Positions 1 through 13,090 of a DNA stretch of 64,000 nucleotides are shown here, in pieces. The position numbers and the translations under genes were made by a program. The DNA is taken from assembly GCA_951799445.1 (NCBI GenBank), contig OX637293.1, positions 22,754,001 through 22,818,000 on the forward strand, read 5' to 3'. How positions within the stretch are numbered: the stretch's first letter is position 1; each line of letters opens with the position of its first letter. This DNA is from Pseudisothecium myosuroides. Taxonomy: Eukaryota > Streptophyta > Bryopsida > Hypnales > Lembophyllaceae. Below the pieces are notes generated by a model, which saw only the letters and a program-made list of their open reading frames with translations, was not told where the DNA came from and searched no databases.

Positions 1-87
1 CTACATCGAATAGAAATCCAACATTTTTGTAGGTCACATTCATTCTTTTTGAATTTTAGCTGTATAAATTTAATTTACACATATTAA

Positions 88-1016
88 CCCCTAAAGTTTC
101 AAGGCCATTTTTTGGCCAAAAAGCACTCAAAACTGCCATTTTTATAGCAAAGAGTAAAAAAAATTGAAAATTATTTTTTTTATCACATAACCATAGGATC
201 TTATACTTTACTAGTATGGCAATGCGTGGAAAATATTTCAAAATTTTTGACCACACTGATTGCAAGATATCTGCGTTTAAAGTGAAAAAAACAAGTTTTT
301 CAGCACATTGTGGGACGAGATTTTTTGACTTTGAACATTTTTAACTTGAAATTTCTGCACTACAGAGTTTTGAGCTTTAAATCTATATATTTTATAATTG
401 AGTTGAGAGTCTAGCAAAAAAAATCAAATCAAAAAAACTTAAGTTTCATTACTAAAAAAATTGTTAAGTAGAAATAGGTACAAGATAGAAGGAAAATCTA
501 AAATATTAATATCTTTTATATAGAATTGAAATGAACTAATCCCAACGGTGAGATTGTTCTAGCAAAAACACTAAATCACGCGAAATTTTTTTTTTTGAAA
601 AATTATAAACATTGCATTCAAAAATGAATCCTACAAGTGTTTTTTTTCAGAAAGATCAGAAGATGCTCTAAGTGCCCGAAAAAATAGATTGTCCATAACT
701 TTCTCATAACAAATCCAAATGGAATGAATCAAAGCTTCAGGGATAGACAAAAATATAATCTATGGGAAAAAAATTTAAAATAAAATAAAATGAAATTTGC
801 AACATTTTTTTTGCTGCCCCCTCTCCCTTGTTTTGAGCTTATTTGGGCGTAACTTTTGTTCCCGGGCACCAATTGAAAAAAAAATTATATTCCCATGAAG
901 CTTATCAGTTTTCCTATCTTCAAAAAAAGTTTCAAAAAATGAGGACAAAAATTCAGCCTGTAGGTACCTGCCCAAAATCCCAAATGTCCGCCAAACGGAC
1001 AATGGTCCTTTAGGGG
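88..1016. mobile_element. TTAA-flanked non-autonomous element, family A (copy A1)
   Basis: The element is 929 bp. It begins CCCCTAAAG and ends CTTTAGGGG, with TTAA directly outside both ends (84-87 and 1017-1020). It is closely similar along its length to copies at 21042-21966, 56551-57475 and 58630-59549, the last two inverted. The reading frames inside are short and unlike any transposase, so it would depend on an enzyme supplied elsewhere. TTAA target sites with ends starting CCC are typical of piggyBac-like elements; Sola3 elements also use TTAA. The superfamily is inferred. Confidence 0.85.
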
Positions 1017-1020
1017 TTAA

Positions 1021-1285
1021 ACTACGACAACTATGAAGGTGAAACTCTTCACTACATACAATTCTTGCAATATATTATGCTTCATTGAAGAAAGAAAACA
1101 TACAATCAAACTTTATTGAATTATAATCCAACAGTTTGAATATCAAACCATCTTAGTGGTGTTTTGTACATCACTAAGCAAAGTAGACAACTAGTACCAC
1201 AATATAATGTTCTACCAACCAATTACCATTACGTGTTCTATGTATGAGCATCAAAACATCTAAGCGATTCAAGGCCTTTCAATCT
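1021..1285. other. Short spacer with no recognised gene
   Basis: AT-rich DNA between element A1 and the 3' end of the hAT transposase remnant. It probably holds the 3' untranslated part of that minus-strand gene. No repeat or RNA gene was recognised. Confidence 0.4.
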
Positions 1286-4200
1286 CTAAGGCTTATAATC
1301 ACTATCCCCTTTTACCTCAGCCCCACTACAATCTCCTCTACTTCTCCATTCCACATCTTCATCGGATGTCACTTCCATGTCGTCAGATGAAGAATACAAA
1401 GTTCTCACTCCTCCGTGCTGTACTTGCCTTGATGTAGATAATCTCCTTGGTTGGTCCTTGCTCTTTTCCCTTTTTATTCTTAATATGGCTTTCCTCCTAT
1501 CTTCATGAAGGGAAGGAATTGTTTTCATTTTCCCCTTCGAAGAAGGAAGACATGCATCAAGGGGAGTTCTACCTACACCTTGTCTCTTGGTTGGGCTCGC
1601 TGCAAAAGGCTCCATTTTCCTTTTCCTTATGGATTTTATGGAGTGTTGGGCATCCAATTTCACTGCTCTAGCTCCTCCTTGAATAGTTACCTTCATTGCA
1701 TTCAAAGACAACGTTGTAGGAGCTGACGATTTTGTCGAGCGCCGTGGTGGTGCATGACCAGATTCCCGAATAAACATTTCTTCCAATGTCTCGTTCATCT
1801 CACCATCGGTCGATGGTAAATTGATTGGAGATGAATTGATACGAGGTTGCATTTCTTTTGAAATTCGGACAAGTCGTCTTCCTACACCTGAACTTCCTGA
1901 GCCATCCAATGCTACACTAGGAGTTTCGCGTGCTACAGGAAGAACACCGCTATATCGTGCTCCTCTGCATTCTTCAATGACTTGTTTCTTATCTTCATCA
2001 TGGTCCAAAGAAATTGGGCTCTCAGACCCATGTATCAAACCTCCATCAACATTTCTTTGGACTTCGCTTGGCTTGTCATTTTCATGACTTCGTTCCCCGC
2101 TCTTCTCATTTGCCAATACCACAATGGATTGAACACTTGCATTGCCCACATTCATTCGAACATTCAACTGACATCCTCCTTTGTCAATGTGCTCTTCATT
2201 CTCTTGCACTTCTACCATTGTCATGGATGTACACTTCAAACTTTGAAGAACTTCATCCGCTTTTGGAGTGTCATCATTGACATTCCTTGTCCCATTCGCC
2301 TCCGGATCTTCTACGTAAGCCGCTTCCCCTTGCGATACAATATTTTGGCTATTCAAAAATCCGGTCCCATCGCAAAATCTAGCTAGGGGAATATTATCTT
2401 CATTGTCCATATTGATGTCCTCGTCCGATTCATCGAACTCATAAACGTCTCGATGATTGACCCCAAAGTCTTCATTACTGCGATTAGGGCTCTGAAGCGG
2501 TCCATTATCATAGTCCTGCATGTCGTCGTTTATGGCATTTTCCTCACTGAATTGTGGCCCATAATCCTCGTCAACTTCCTCGTCTTCCGAGATAAACCCC
2601 TCTGAATCTTCTGACTCCACATTCTCATGGTACCACTTCTTCTCATCATTTTCTTTTGATGCCGTTAAAACTTTCGAATTGCTGTACACATACACCAAAT
2701 CTGCTGCTCTTTGTGGCTTCAACTTGTTCCGAGATTTGTTGTGGACAAACGAATAGTTACTCCAATTTCGTTCGCATGAAGATGATGATACTGGTTGGGC
2801 CAATATCCTCTTTGCAATTGGAGCAATGAGCTTCCCACATGCACCTTCAAAATCCCACCAAGCATGTGCCGACAACATCTGTTCGCCCGGGTCTAACATG
2901 TTATGGAACGGAGGGGTTCTATGTCGAAAGGCTACAAATTCCCTCACGACCATTGCGTAATCTTCGGGTTTACAAATTTTCATTATAACTCGCTTGCATG
3001 CCTCCGTTGCATTTGTGTCGTCAGCTAGTTCTTTATCGTGCAGCAAGTACGGGTTCAGAAGAGCTCCTGCATAGTGTAGATCTGTCTCCCCCATTTTTTG
3101 TCGGTTCACAAATGAGGCCTGCAGTCGTTCTGCTCGATTTGCGGGCAAAGAAAATGGCTCTTTCTCCAAGTCCATCACATGTTTCTCTAAACCCTTCATA
3201 ATATGCAATACCTTTCCCATGCATGGTGTCTTCGCATCCAAGTCGCGTAGAGCAAATACAACTGGACCCACTACATCTCGGATATTGATACAACGATTCC
3301 AGAAATGCGAATCGAGAACAAATTTCTTGACATCTTGAGACTCAGACCGGGGTTGTGTTTTCCGATTGTCCTTTAGCTTCCGCACATACTCCACCCACTG
3401 CGGATCCACCACACTTTGTTGTAATGCTGCTTTGACCTTCAACAAACGGTGAATCATAATAAAATTCGAGGCAAACCTCGTTTTGGCCGGCAACAACAAG
3501 CTATATTTCGTCTCGTGCTTTCGAAATATAGCAAGCGGCATCTGCCTACTCTTGAAGAATTTCACAATGGCATGGGCTTTCTTCAGATACTCATCAATCC
3601 ATTTTTCCTTCCCCCAATCTTTCAACAACAAATTCAAGGCATGCACCACGCATCCTTGAGAATAAATGTGTGGATACTTACTGGATACCAAATTCCATGC
3701 CGCTTGATTTACCGGAGCATTATCAGCACTGATTTGTACCACATTGGTGGGACCCACGTGCTCTATAAACTTTTCCAAGACAGATGCCATATACTCTGCG
3801 TTTTTTTCCATCCCGCTTGTATCTACCGATCCAACAAATTCCTCTCCGGCAGAAGATACGAGCATGGCATTTATCAATGGGCGGTTTGTAACCGAGCTCC
3901 ATCCATCAATAGACAATGTTGCTCCAAACTTCCTTATGCTATCTTCGGTTCTCCTCAGGAGCTTTGCCTGAAGGTCCGTCTTTGCTTCGTCAAGCAATTT
4001 GCATCGTAGATCATGATATGATGGTGGTGTGTATGGCCTATTCCACTCTACCGTGAGTTTTACTGCTTCTTTAAAGGCTGGATTTCAGGCTACAGCAAAT
4101 GGTATATTTGCCGCATAAAAAAAATTGGCCCACACTGCATTCAATTTGCGTTTGTGTGCTTCTTCAAATCCATCTATTAGCCTGTTCTGTTTGTACGGCC

Positions 4201-4615
4201 TACTGCTGGATGCCCTGGGAGTTCCACATTCACCAGATGTTTCAGTAATTCGATTCCCTTCCGAACCCACATGAAGAATTTCTTGCGGTACTGTGCATGA
4301 ATCTTCCTGTGTAGAACGTGATCTGTCCCTGCCATTGGAGAGGTCACTCCCGTCCGTGGGCATGTTGTTTCTATCCACATTGTCCACACCCGATCTCCGT
4401 GGGAATTTCCCTTCACAACGACGAAATAGACCTCAAATCTTTGATGTCAATTTCGGACAAAGGCAAACTCCGGTATCACGAGCACCAGATGCGCCTTCAT
4501 ATCCTAGATGGCTCAACATTCGCGCGGGCTTTTTAGCAAACAACAAGTTGCAAGCCTTGCAGTGCACTTTACTCGGTGGCACGAGGCCATACCAAGGAGA
4601 GAAGTCCTTGCTCAT
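1286..4615 (-). pseudogene. hAT-superfamily transposase (BED finger, DUF659, hAT dimerisation), two nonsense codons
   Basis: One reading frame of 1110 codons runs from an ATG at 4615 to a stop at 1286. It is interrupted by two in-frame TGA codons, 4435-4433 and 4087-4085, with no frameshift. The N-terminus has a BED-type zinc-finger pattern (CKAC, then a His and a CLC cluster). A DUF659-like region follows, including FFYAANIPFAVA just before the second stop, SIDGWSS, ISADNAP and GCVVHALNLLLKD. Near 2750-2900 the hAT dimerisation region reads WWDFEG, then SSSSCERNWS and the RNKL segment. The last 450 or so residues are acidic and low in complexity. Such enzymes cut and paste DNA transposons in the nucleus. 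The domains are clear; loss of function is inferred from the stops. The TIRs and 8-bp target duplication expected of hAT elements were not found. Confidence 0.88.
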
Positions 4616-4862
4616 AGTGACAAGTTTGAATTCCTTATAATTGAACCAATTCAAAATCACAAAGTGCACACACAATGTCAGAATCTCAACAGTGTCCAAA
4701 ATCAGTTTAGCATGATGTGTACAAAGCCTTGAAAATCAAGGCCCCCCCATCCACTGAACTATGCATTACCGAGCAAGGGACACAAAAAATTGCAGCTCCT
4801 AGCCCTTGGAAATCTTAGCGTTCAGTTTCTCAGGAGTGCTTCTAAAAACTTTCTTCCTTGCA

Positions 4863-5100
4863 CTTATACTCCTGAACTGCTGCCGACCGTTGGAGAGGAA
4901 ATCTGCTCGCTTTCAACGGTCAGTCAGTTTTTGCCGTCCGATTTCCGATCAAGGCGGTCGACGAAGTCGGGGCGATCGGCCGGAACTGCCGGTCGGGAAA
5001 GTCGGGGCGGTCGGCCGTTTGGAGCGGTCGGTCGGAACCGCCGGTCGGGATAGTCGGGGCGGTCGGCCATTCGGGGCGGTCGGCGGAGCTGGGCAATTGC
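4863..5100 (-). promoter_or_regulatory. GGTCGG/CCGACC-rich promoter block with TATA-like box, upstream of the hAT gene
   Basis: A GC-rich island at about 4880-5095 repeats GGTCGG and GGCGGTCGGCC motifs in otherwise AT-rich DNA. On the minus strand it ends beside a TATA-like box (TATAAG at 4868-4863), about 250 bp before the transposase ATG at 4615. The same layout precedes three other reading frames in this window. The promoter role is inferred from that repeated arrangement. Confidence 0.55.
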
Positions 5101-5191
5101 CAGGAGGAATTCGGCGTCCACCCATCACTTTAATATGAAGGATAACGGATTCAGAACATAGAGGATTTAGTAGACGATTGACCCGCCATTG

Positions 5192-5272
5192 CAATTGGGG
5201 GCACTTAAAGGTTTGTTTCATTATTGCTCATGACGAGGTCACGAGTTCGAATCCTACTCTATCTGGCGCTTA
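5192..5272 (+). repeat. tRNA-like / SINE-like remnant with B-box motif
   Basis: The segment holds GAGTTCGAATCC (5243-5254), which matches the RNA polymerase III B box. It is preceded by GGTCAC and followed by a stretch resembling the 3' half of a tRNA. A convincing A box, cloverleaf and acceptor stem are missing, so it is more likely a tRNA-derived SINE remnant than a working tRNA gene. Confidence 0.35.
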
Positions 5273-5509
5273 TAAATAGTTCTAAACTTCTATTCCACTT
5301 CAAGTTGAAATGGGGTACTATAGAGGTTTAGAGCTATTTATGAGTGCTTTTAACTAGGCCTCAATGTTTTTTTTTTATCATATTTTCAATTTAATCCACA
5401 AATGCCAAAATCTTTTTCAGATCTTCTAAAAATTTTGCTCTACATTGAACAGAAACTCAATATTTTTTTGAAGTGAACTTCATTTTCTTTGAACTTTAAC
5501 CTTTAAAGG

Positions 5510-6461
5510 TTTTTTACTATGTTTTCACCATAATTGTTTGAAAAATGCCATCTCCAGTACAAGTAGCAAATTCTGGGAAAAAAAATTCCACCATACATAT
5601 AACCAGAGTATCTCGTAGTAAATTATTCAAACAAATTCTGGAAAGACTTTTTCAAATTTTCACCATGTACATTGCAAGATAATAGCTTCTGAATCGACAA
5701 ACACGCTTTATTGGGCCCTACGAAAATCAAGGCACCTACACTTCACAAAGTCACATTATATAATAAAATGACAAAACCGATTGTAAATCTTTTGGTTCTT
5801 TTTCCTAAAGAAGTTGGCCACGTGCTTGAAAATTTTTAAGTTCATTTGAAATTGTACAATTGTTAGAAAAAAAATAGTAGGTAGAAAGAAGTGGAGAATG
5901 AATCAAATCATTAAATTGTTACGAATTTTATTATAGAATTGGAAAGTGCCAATTCAAACGGTTGTAGTGTTAAAATAAATAATTTGCATCCAATGTTTTC
6001 TTTTCTTCCAACAATATTGAAATTTAAATTAAATAAATGACTTCAAAGCTTTTTTTACAGTAGGGATTCTATAACTACCTTCAAACTAAGAATCCTTATA
6101 AATTTTGATTCACTCATTTGAAATAAATGATTGAAGCTTCCCGCGTATATATAAATCTATAGAGCCAATTTCAAATTTTTGATTTAATAAAAAGGGATTT
6201 TAGAAGAACCTTTTTTTACTTTCCGGGTTGTCCAAATATCAAAGAAAACTACATAGTACATATCATGCAATAACTTTTTCACTTTGTTACCAAATGTTAT
6301 GAAAACTGTTGGGCCTTACCGCCTTACAAATATTCCTTAAGTCCTTGGATACATCATACATCTAGTGTGAAAATTTCAAAGGAAAAAAAATAAAATTTCA
6401 TTAACAGTGAGTTGCCCAAAATCACTATGTTTCCAGAAAACCATGTCTCGTACTTCAGGGA
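5510..6461. mobile_element. TTAA-type element, family B (copy B1, degenerate)
   Basis: About 952 bp, starting after TTAA (5506-5509) with CCTTTAAAGG and ending in a decayed CTTCAGGGATTCA. Internal blocks match the B copies at 14172, 19865 and 24861: TTTTCACC near the left end, a CACTTCACAAGGTCACATT segment, and a GCTTCCCGCGTATATA segment. No transposase is encoded. Family B differs from A inside but shares its CCCCTAAAGG-type ends, so one enzyme may have moved both. Confidence 0.7.
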
Positions 6462-6491
6462 TTCACTATATAAATTCAATTTCTGCATACG

Positions 6492-7292
6492 AACCCCTAA
6501 ACATCAAGATTATTCTCTACAATTTTAAATGCGAGGAAAATTTCTACAAAGCACTACTTCAAAGAATATTCCGGCTTTAATATACACATTCAAGTTCTGC
6601 ATTCTGAATTATACATTCCGCCTAATACATTTAAAGTCAACAATGCTGTCTCTAATATTTTTCTATACCTTTAGCAAGGAAAAATTTGAAATTTCTTCTA
6701 CATTCAACTACAAGCAAAATACCATCATTTCTTCATTAAAAATTTGTTGGACTGCATTTGAATGGACATTCTTCTGGCATGATGAATTCCTAATATTCTT
6801 GTGTTCTTCATATCTATGACCTCATTTCTGCAAGTCCAACTTCAAACTACATTCAAGGATTCAAGGCTGTCATGGCTTGGACAGCCACTTGCCCACTTGC
6901 CCACTTCGTATACTTGTACATTTGTAATTCTAGCGAAATTAGATAAATATGTATTCTAATAACACCAATTCTAACGAACACATATGGAAACAAAGTGATA
7001 ACAAAAGTATTTCCACAAATGAAGTTCACTATCATCGAAGCAAAATGAAAAAAGACTAAAAGTTTGAATCTATTATCATTCAGGACCTGAACGTTGAAGA
7101 CCTTATGGATTAAAGGACCTACTGCGAACAAAATTCATGACAATAAAATTTTTCTATTCAAAGATTATATAATCATGATTCATGAAGGTGTTTTAAGTGC
7201 AAAAATGACTTCAAAAGTTGAAGTCTTCCGAGCCTCTTTTCCCTTTCCAAATCTATGAAGTTAGTAAGCAAAAACATTAAGGTTTAGGGGTT
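6492..7292. mobile_element. Probable diverged TTAA-type element
   Basis: About 800 bp bounded by ACCCCTAAAC on the left and GTTTAGGGGT on the right, like the inverted ends of families A and B. The flanks (CGAA and TTTA) only resemble TTAA. The interior does not match A or B at a glance. The call rests on the ends alone. Confidence 0.35.
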
Positions 7293-7984
7293 TATCACAT
7301 GCACAATCTCAATCAGTTCACGGCTTCTTAAATTGTACTCTACATTTCTTTAAATGAATTTTTAATGTGCTTTTGCTTCCAACGTCTACTGTTTCGAGCG
7401 CTCATTTTGAAGAACATTGAATAATAAGGAAAATCAAGATTGAAACTGGTACCCTTGTACAAAATCATTTATAGCAAAATCATAGTCGATCATTCCAAAA
7501 TGGTTTTTTTGGCCATAAAATTAGACTTCATACAGTATTTCTTTGGCATGTTCATTGTTAATTAGAGCGACTTTGTTATTTTTTTTAAAAATTCAAAGTT
7601 TTGTCCCCACCCAAATTTGAAGCCAAGGGCATTTACGGTTCTATGAATTAGAGTCGCAAAAAATGAATGAACTTCTCCGTTCCATATGCAAGGAATAATA
7701 GACATTGACAAATCATAAACACAACATTATTTTGCAATGTAATCACGCAGAATATATATTTTACAAAATTGTCTGAAGGTGCATTCAAAAGTACCATAAA
7801 GTCATAGCAAAATCAAAACATATTTGTATTGCATATATATTTGCATTTTATAAGCAGCTCATAACATACCAAGAGTACTATGAAATATTGAAAGTCAATC
7901 CTCAATTCCTCATGACATCCAAACGACACTCTCTAGTCCATATACTTCTACTTTAAAAAAACCAAAGTCCAACTACATCATTCT
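7293..7984. other. AT-rich spacer, nothing recognised
   Basis: No coding region, RNA gene or clear repeat was seen. The right end probably includes the 3' untranslated region of the minus-strand frame that stops at 7985. Confidence 0.4.
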
Positions 7985-10900
7985 TCAGCACCTGCCACTA
8001 CCTTCTCCCGAAACAGGAGATGTCCCTTCTCCAGCCAAGAGTCTTCTAGCAGCTTGTCGAGTTTGGCGTTGTTGACTTACTCGAACAATGCGCCCTCCGG
8101 ATTGCACTTCTTCGTCAACCTTGGAAAACAACCGCTTTGATTCCGGAGAGTGGTCATCCTCATCTTCAACCCTACGTTTCCTCTTCCTCGCGAGAGTCAA
8201 ATCAACTTCGCCGGCGCTCAGAGCTCTCAAAGCAACATCCACTCAATCTACCATCGCGTTCACTGCCACATCATCGTCTTCGGATTGCAAATTGTTCGGT
8301 CGATCTCCTTGCAACAAGAATGCCCTCCATTGAATTATAATGTCGGACATCCTCCTGTCGAATGCCCCTGCCACATCTACTAATGCATGCTCTGTACTTG
8401 TTGCTGCATCTACTTGGACAAGAGCGCGAACTTTTGCAGCCTCTTCCAACTTGGACAAGAAAAAGGCCCTGCCAATCAAAGTGTGGTTATACGCGCCGTA
8501 CTGCTCCTTAAACTCTTTCGGACCCTCCACCTCCACCCAATTGCCATCTGGCCCTTTTTTCACCTCCTTTTCAGGAAATCGGAAGAATTTCTGGTGCTGC
8601 AAGCTCCAATGCCCCCCCATGTTGCGACAAAATAATTCACGACCCTCTTCATTTTCAATAACTCGTGCTCGCAACTCCACCTCTTTGTTCATAGTCATCC
8701 ACATGAGATCATCTACCGGTTCTTGGGACTCCTCGTAAAGTCCATGCTTTCGCTCATTTGCATCCCATGTCAGAGGTTTTCCCCAATGCAAGTAATTCGA
8801 AAACTTGTATGGTCCTTGGTCCAATGGAAGGTTCCAACGATTGTATTCGTGGCCAGGGGACATCACTTCCAAAATCCCAAGCATTTCATAGAATCTAGGA
8901 CTCAAAGGAGAGCGACACTCCGCACAAACTGAACGAATGAGCGATGCTCTAACCATGCATGTTACATGGAAAGTGTGACGACATTGGCCCATAGTTAGAG
9001 CTCCTTCAGGACCAAAGGGGCCTTGACAAACACTACAATGACCCTCCAAGATGCCCGGAGCCGGATCACAAGCGTGCACTACAACCTTCTCATGCTTCTT
9101 GATGTGTGCTGAAAGTGTATTGTAAGGCACCCATCCTTCCTCTGCTTCGAAGGTCCAATTCACATTCTTAATTGGTGATTCCTTCTTCGTGTGATTCAAG
9201 CGCTCAAACATGACATCCATGTCTCCCCAACATGTAATTTCGGTATACCCCCTAATTCCTTGATGGAACGCATTTTGGAACCTCTTTAAAGAGGTCTCAA
9301 TGGCACTACAATCTTCAGCCGACTTCATTGCCAATTTTTGAAGCCCTTGCATTGCTCGGGATACCACGGAGGGCCTGTCTTCGAGAATTTGCATCCATGC
9401 CAACCACCGATACTCCAATCCGTACCCGGGCATATAGTGACGCAAGTCCATTGTCTATTTCATTTGTTCCAAGTCCGACTGAAGAAGGGCTTTTTCTCGA
9501 ATTGTTTCATTCAATTTTTGTTTCAGCTCTTCAAACTCCTGACCTTCAGTTTGCATGGAAGCATCCACCAGTGTCGGGGTAGGGTTATTGGTGGAGGGTC
9601 GTACCTGCACTTCCCATCTACGGGTTTCCTCCTCGTCATCCAAATGTACAACTTCGGTCTCCTGCACTGCTTGAACTTTATCGAAAGGAAGAGAGAGTTT
9701 ATCCTCACTTTCTTGACTTGGCTCCACAGACGGGGGTTTCACATTGTCTGTGATGGGTACCCCTTCATGCATGCGATTGAATTTAATGAGTTCTGTTTCT
9801 AATCTTTCATTCTCATCCACACGGACAAGCATTAATGAATTCCTGCGCTTTTCTGCCTCCACAAGCTTTTTCTCCATCTGCACTTGTCGGGCCAAGTCCT
9901 TGCACTTTGCCTTCAACTTCATGTTTTCTGACTCCAAGAGAAGCACCTCGCTTCCTTTGTCTACATTGTCGTCGAGAAGTGGTACCATGGACTTTGTGAA
10001 ATCCAAGAAAGACAAGGCACCAGTCATCAATTCTGGAGAGACTCTAGAAAATTCTTGCGCCATCTCGATAATCCTTGGCGTAATTTGAGCTACAAGTCGA
10101 GCTGAAGAAGTTAGCGAGAAAGCAGTTTCCACAACCGATGGCTTGATAGCTCCCCATAAATGCACTCCAGAGCTGCTGGCCTCGTGGTTGGGGTCATTTT
10201 TCTGAAGCTCTTCTTGATGCTTCTTTCACCGATTGTCGCAGTCTAGCAGGAATTCCACTTCCTTGGTAGTTTGCATTAGACCAAGGTTCTCCACTGGGTC
10301 ATCACCTGGTGGTGACAAATGTGGATGCTCGCTTTCAGGCTCTATTCCATCAATAAAAAGGTTCATGGCATCGTCTTGGGGTTCTTTTCCGTGTCTTCGT
10401 GTCGGTTGTACTTCCATTTCTGGACTTAGGATTGGACTTGATGGTAAAGACGAAGGCGGAAGAGGTGTGTACATCAAGGGCTGTAGAGCATTGCTCTCTA
10501 GAAGACTATCAATTCTAGCATTGGCCCTTGCAACTTCTTTGTCGCCAACCTCCTTTCGTGGCAAAATAGGTGCCCCATTTCCTATCGCGGGGCCGCGTTT
10601 GTTTGGAGCAGTCTCTCGACCTAACTCAGTACTCAAAATCGGTTTGGAAGTCAAACACATTTGAGGAGTCAGAAACACCTGTCTCTTTGCGCCTCCCGAA
10701 GCGGCATTGCTCACTTTCACTGGGGGAGTTGGTAAGACTTCTTCTATTGTACCTCCCGCGAGGGCATTGCCAACTTCCGCAAGGGCATGCAATGAACCCA
10801 ACTGCGCTGCATCACTTGTCCCCTCCCCAACCTCCGTTGTATGCGTTGTAGTAATTTGTAATGCTTCTTTGGGTTTTGCCTGAGGCTTGGGGGGACAATG

Positions 10901-11380
10901 GGGAATATCTTTCTGGTTTCTTCCAATCAGAAGTGGACACTGTGCTGTTGTCGGAAACGTACTCCAATCCACTTTGCGGCCTAGTATGAGTTCCGCATAA
11001 ACCATAGATGCCAAGGTATAATTGATGTACCTCTTACTCATTCCCTTGTCTCCAAAAAGCGCCCGCCAGACCTCCTTCGATCGACAAACAAATTGCGAGT
11101 TTTGGCAACTCCCTGGTTTGCAACCGAAAGCCCGTGTGTGGACCGAGTGAAAATCTTGAGGCCACAACTTGCCAATGTGGTACATTTTAACATACTGCTT
11201 GCAGATTTTGGAGGTCCAATACTCTGCTCCCTCTTCCTCCCATCCGCTTTCGGCTTTGATGTCAGGATTATCTAAAATCTCATAATGAAGCTCATGTTTG
11301 GCTCCCTTCTGTTTAATCCTTTTCGTGTTATCACCACCTGAAGTCATCCCATCGGTAGTCGCATCACCTTCACCAGTCAT
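7985..11380 (-). pseudogene. Long RING-H2 protein with a domain shared with the 17-kb gene; three nonsense codons
   Basis: A single frame of 1132 codons runs from the ATG at 11380 to 7985. It is broken by TGA (10228-10226), TAG (9457-9455) and TGA (8245-8243), with no frameshift. Residues about 35-150 match the N-terminal domain of the gene at 16953-18059; the shared features are GW followed by acidic residues, WTS, CKxYVKM and a later VDW. A Pro/Ser-rich linker and a coiled-coil segment (about 9.5-10.1 kb) follow. A RING-H2 finger lies at 9037-8915 in the order C-x2-C, C-x-H-x2-H-x2-C, C-x2-C. The C-terminus is basic (KRKRR). RING-H2 fingers usually act as E3 ubiquitin ligases, so that role is inferred. 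The pieces between the stops mostly lack good start codons, so this is read as one broken gene and not several small ones. Confidence 0.75.
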
Positions 11381-11603
11381 GATTGGCAATTTGAAATTGC
11401 CTTCACCTCCAATTCAAGAAATACTCCGCAAGTGACGTCCAATGTATATGCACAAGTAAAAATGTCAAAAAGTTCCCGTATCAAAAGCTCAATGACTTCA
11501 ACTCTCCACCATGTAGGAGCAACTGGCGCATAAAGCAACAGAGATCAGCCGACTTGGCGCCGAAGGGGAGTTGAAGTGAGGAGGTCCGAGGAGGCCGTCC
11601 GCT

Positions 11604-11945
11604 CTTATAGCCGACCGACCCCAGACCTAAGCCGCGTCCGCCGCCGGACCAGCCCCGAACCTCGCGGACCTGCCCCGGACCGACGCGTTCCGCCTCCGCG
11701 GTGGTCGCCGAAGCCGCAGTCCGCCCCGAACCTCTGCCGACCGCGCACCGACCGACCCCAGCGACCGCTCCAAACTGACCGACCGCCCGAACCAACATAC
11801 AAAGCCATCCGAACCAAACACGGCCGTTTTAGGGTAGGCCGACCGCTTCGGACGGCCGTTTCAGGGTACGCCGACCGATTCGGACGGCCGTTTTAAGTTA
11901 CGCCGACCGATTCGGACGGCCGACCTGGACGACCGCCAGGGTTGA
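11604..11945 (-). promoter_or_regulatory. CCGACC-rich promoter block with TATA-like box, upstream of the RING gene
   Basis: From about 11590 to 11945 the plus strand is crowded with CCGACC and GCCGAC. One unit, GGACGGCCGTTT, recurs three times near 11810-11900. On the minus strand a TATA-like CTATAAGAGCGGAC begins at 11610, some 225 bp before the ATG at 11380. TATAAGAG followed by GCGGAC is close to the box upstream of the kinase gene (22490). Confidence 0.55.
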
Positions 11946-12144
11946 TGAAAATTGTTCACCGCTGCAGAAGACCGACTGTCTAGAACCTCGGATTCCGCAT
12001 TCTGCACTAAAACGGTTTGATTCGCTTTTACATTGGATGCATCCTTCTAGAAGCATCCAATGTAGAAGTCATGTAGAAGTAATAATGTGTATTGTGATTG
12101 AATTTCTTTTTTCATGTTTTAAGGCTCTTGTCTAAGTAGTATTT

Positions 12145-12179
12145 CCTAAACCCTATACCCTAAACCCTAAACCCTAATC
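12145..12179. repeat. Interstitial plant-type telomeric repeat
   Basis: Four to five units of CCCTAAA, one altered to CCCTATA, stand in a row inside AT-rich DNA. This is the usual land-plant telomere repeat. Here it is a short internal tract with no chromosome end nearby. Confidence 0.8.
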
Positions 12180-12285
12180 AGAAATCGTATGCTACAAATC
12201 CTAAATTCAAAACACTACAATGTGATATAATCAAATGATTCTTCAGTTTTTATTTTGGATCCAATGGAAGGACCAATTGTATTAA

Positions 12286-13090
12286 TCCCTAGAGGAGTAA
12301 GGTGATATTCCTATCAAAAAACAACTAAAAATTTTCAGTGCTATTTTAAAGAGTAAAGAACCATCAAACCTTTCTTTTTGGGAATATCAAACTATAAGAT
12401 CTTATTCTTAACTAGTATATGGATACGTAAAAGAAAGCTTCAAAAACTAAACTGTGTATAGTATAAAATATATGAATTTAGAAGGAAGAAAATTAGTTTA
12501 GTGGCACCTTGCTTGACTATAGTTTTTGGCTTTGAATCTTTGTAGTTCAAGTTTTTAACACTAATGATTTTGATTATCCACTTATCTACGTAAAGTAGTT
12601 GAATTCATAATGTACCCAAAAAATTTAGGAAAAAAACCACTTGATTTTCACTCATTATAAAATTGTCAAGTAGAATTGGATGGAAGATGGAAGAAAAAAC
12701 GAAACTGGTAATAACTTTTAGATGGAATTGGATCACAATAATCTCAACAGTGAGATTCTTGTAGCTAGGAAATCTAAGAGACTAAGATTGTCCAACAATT
12801 TCCTTGGTAAAATTCTAAAAATAACATCCAATAGTGAATCATTCAAATTTTTTTTTCCTTGAGATTCTTAAATTGTCCGAAAAAATCAGATTCTGAAGAA
12901 CTTTTTCATTATTAATCCAAAATTTCAAATTGAAGGGAACAAAGCTTCACATGTAGACAAAAATGTAATCTTTGAGAAAAACATTCGAAGAAAAAATTAC
13001 TTTGATTTTCTCTTTTTTTTTTTTTTTAATTCTCTCATTGCACTTCGATTAGGATTCAAACTATCAATTATATTCAATTTTTGGGGCAAT
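12286..13090. mobile_element. Old, degenerate family A copy
   Basis: The left end is TTAA (12282-12285) followed by TCCCTAGAGG. Several internal blocks match family A in order: the AAGATCTTATTCTTAACTAG segment, CACTTGATTTTCA, AATAATCTCAACAGTGAGATT and a CAAAGCTTCA segment. The right end cannot be placed exactly and fades into the satellite-like region that follows. Confidence 0.55.

Noticed and set aside
5192..5272. Functional tRNA gene
   Set aside because: Only the B box is convincing; the A box, cloverleaf and acceptor stem could not be built.
12145..12179. A true telomere or chromosome end
   Set aside because: Only four to five units, with unrelated sequence on both sides.
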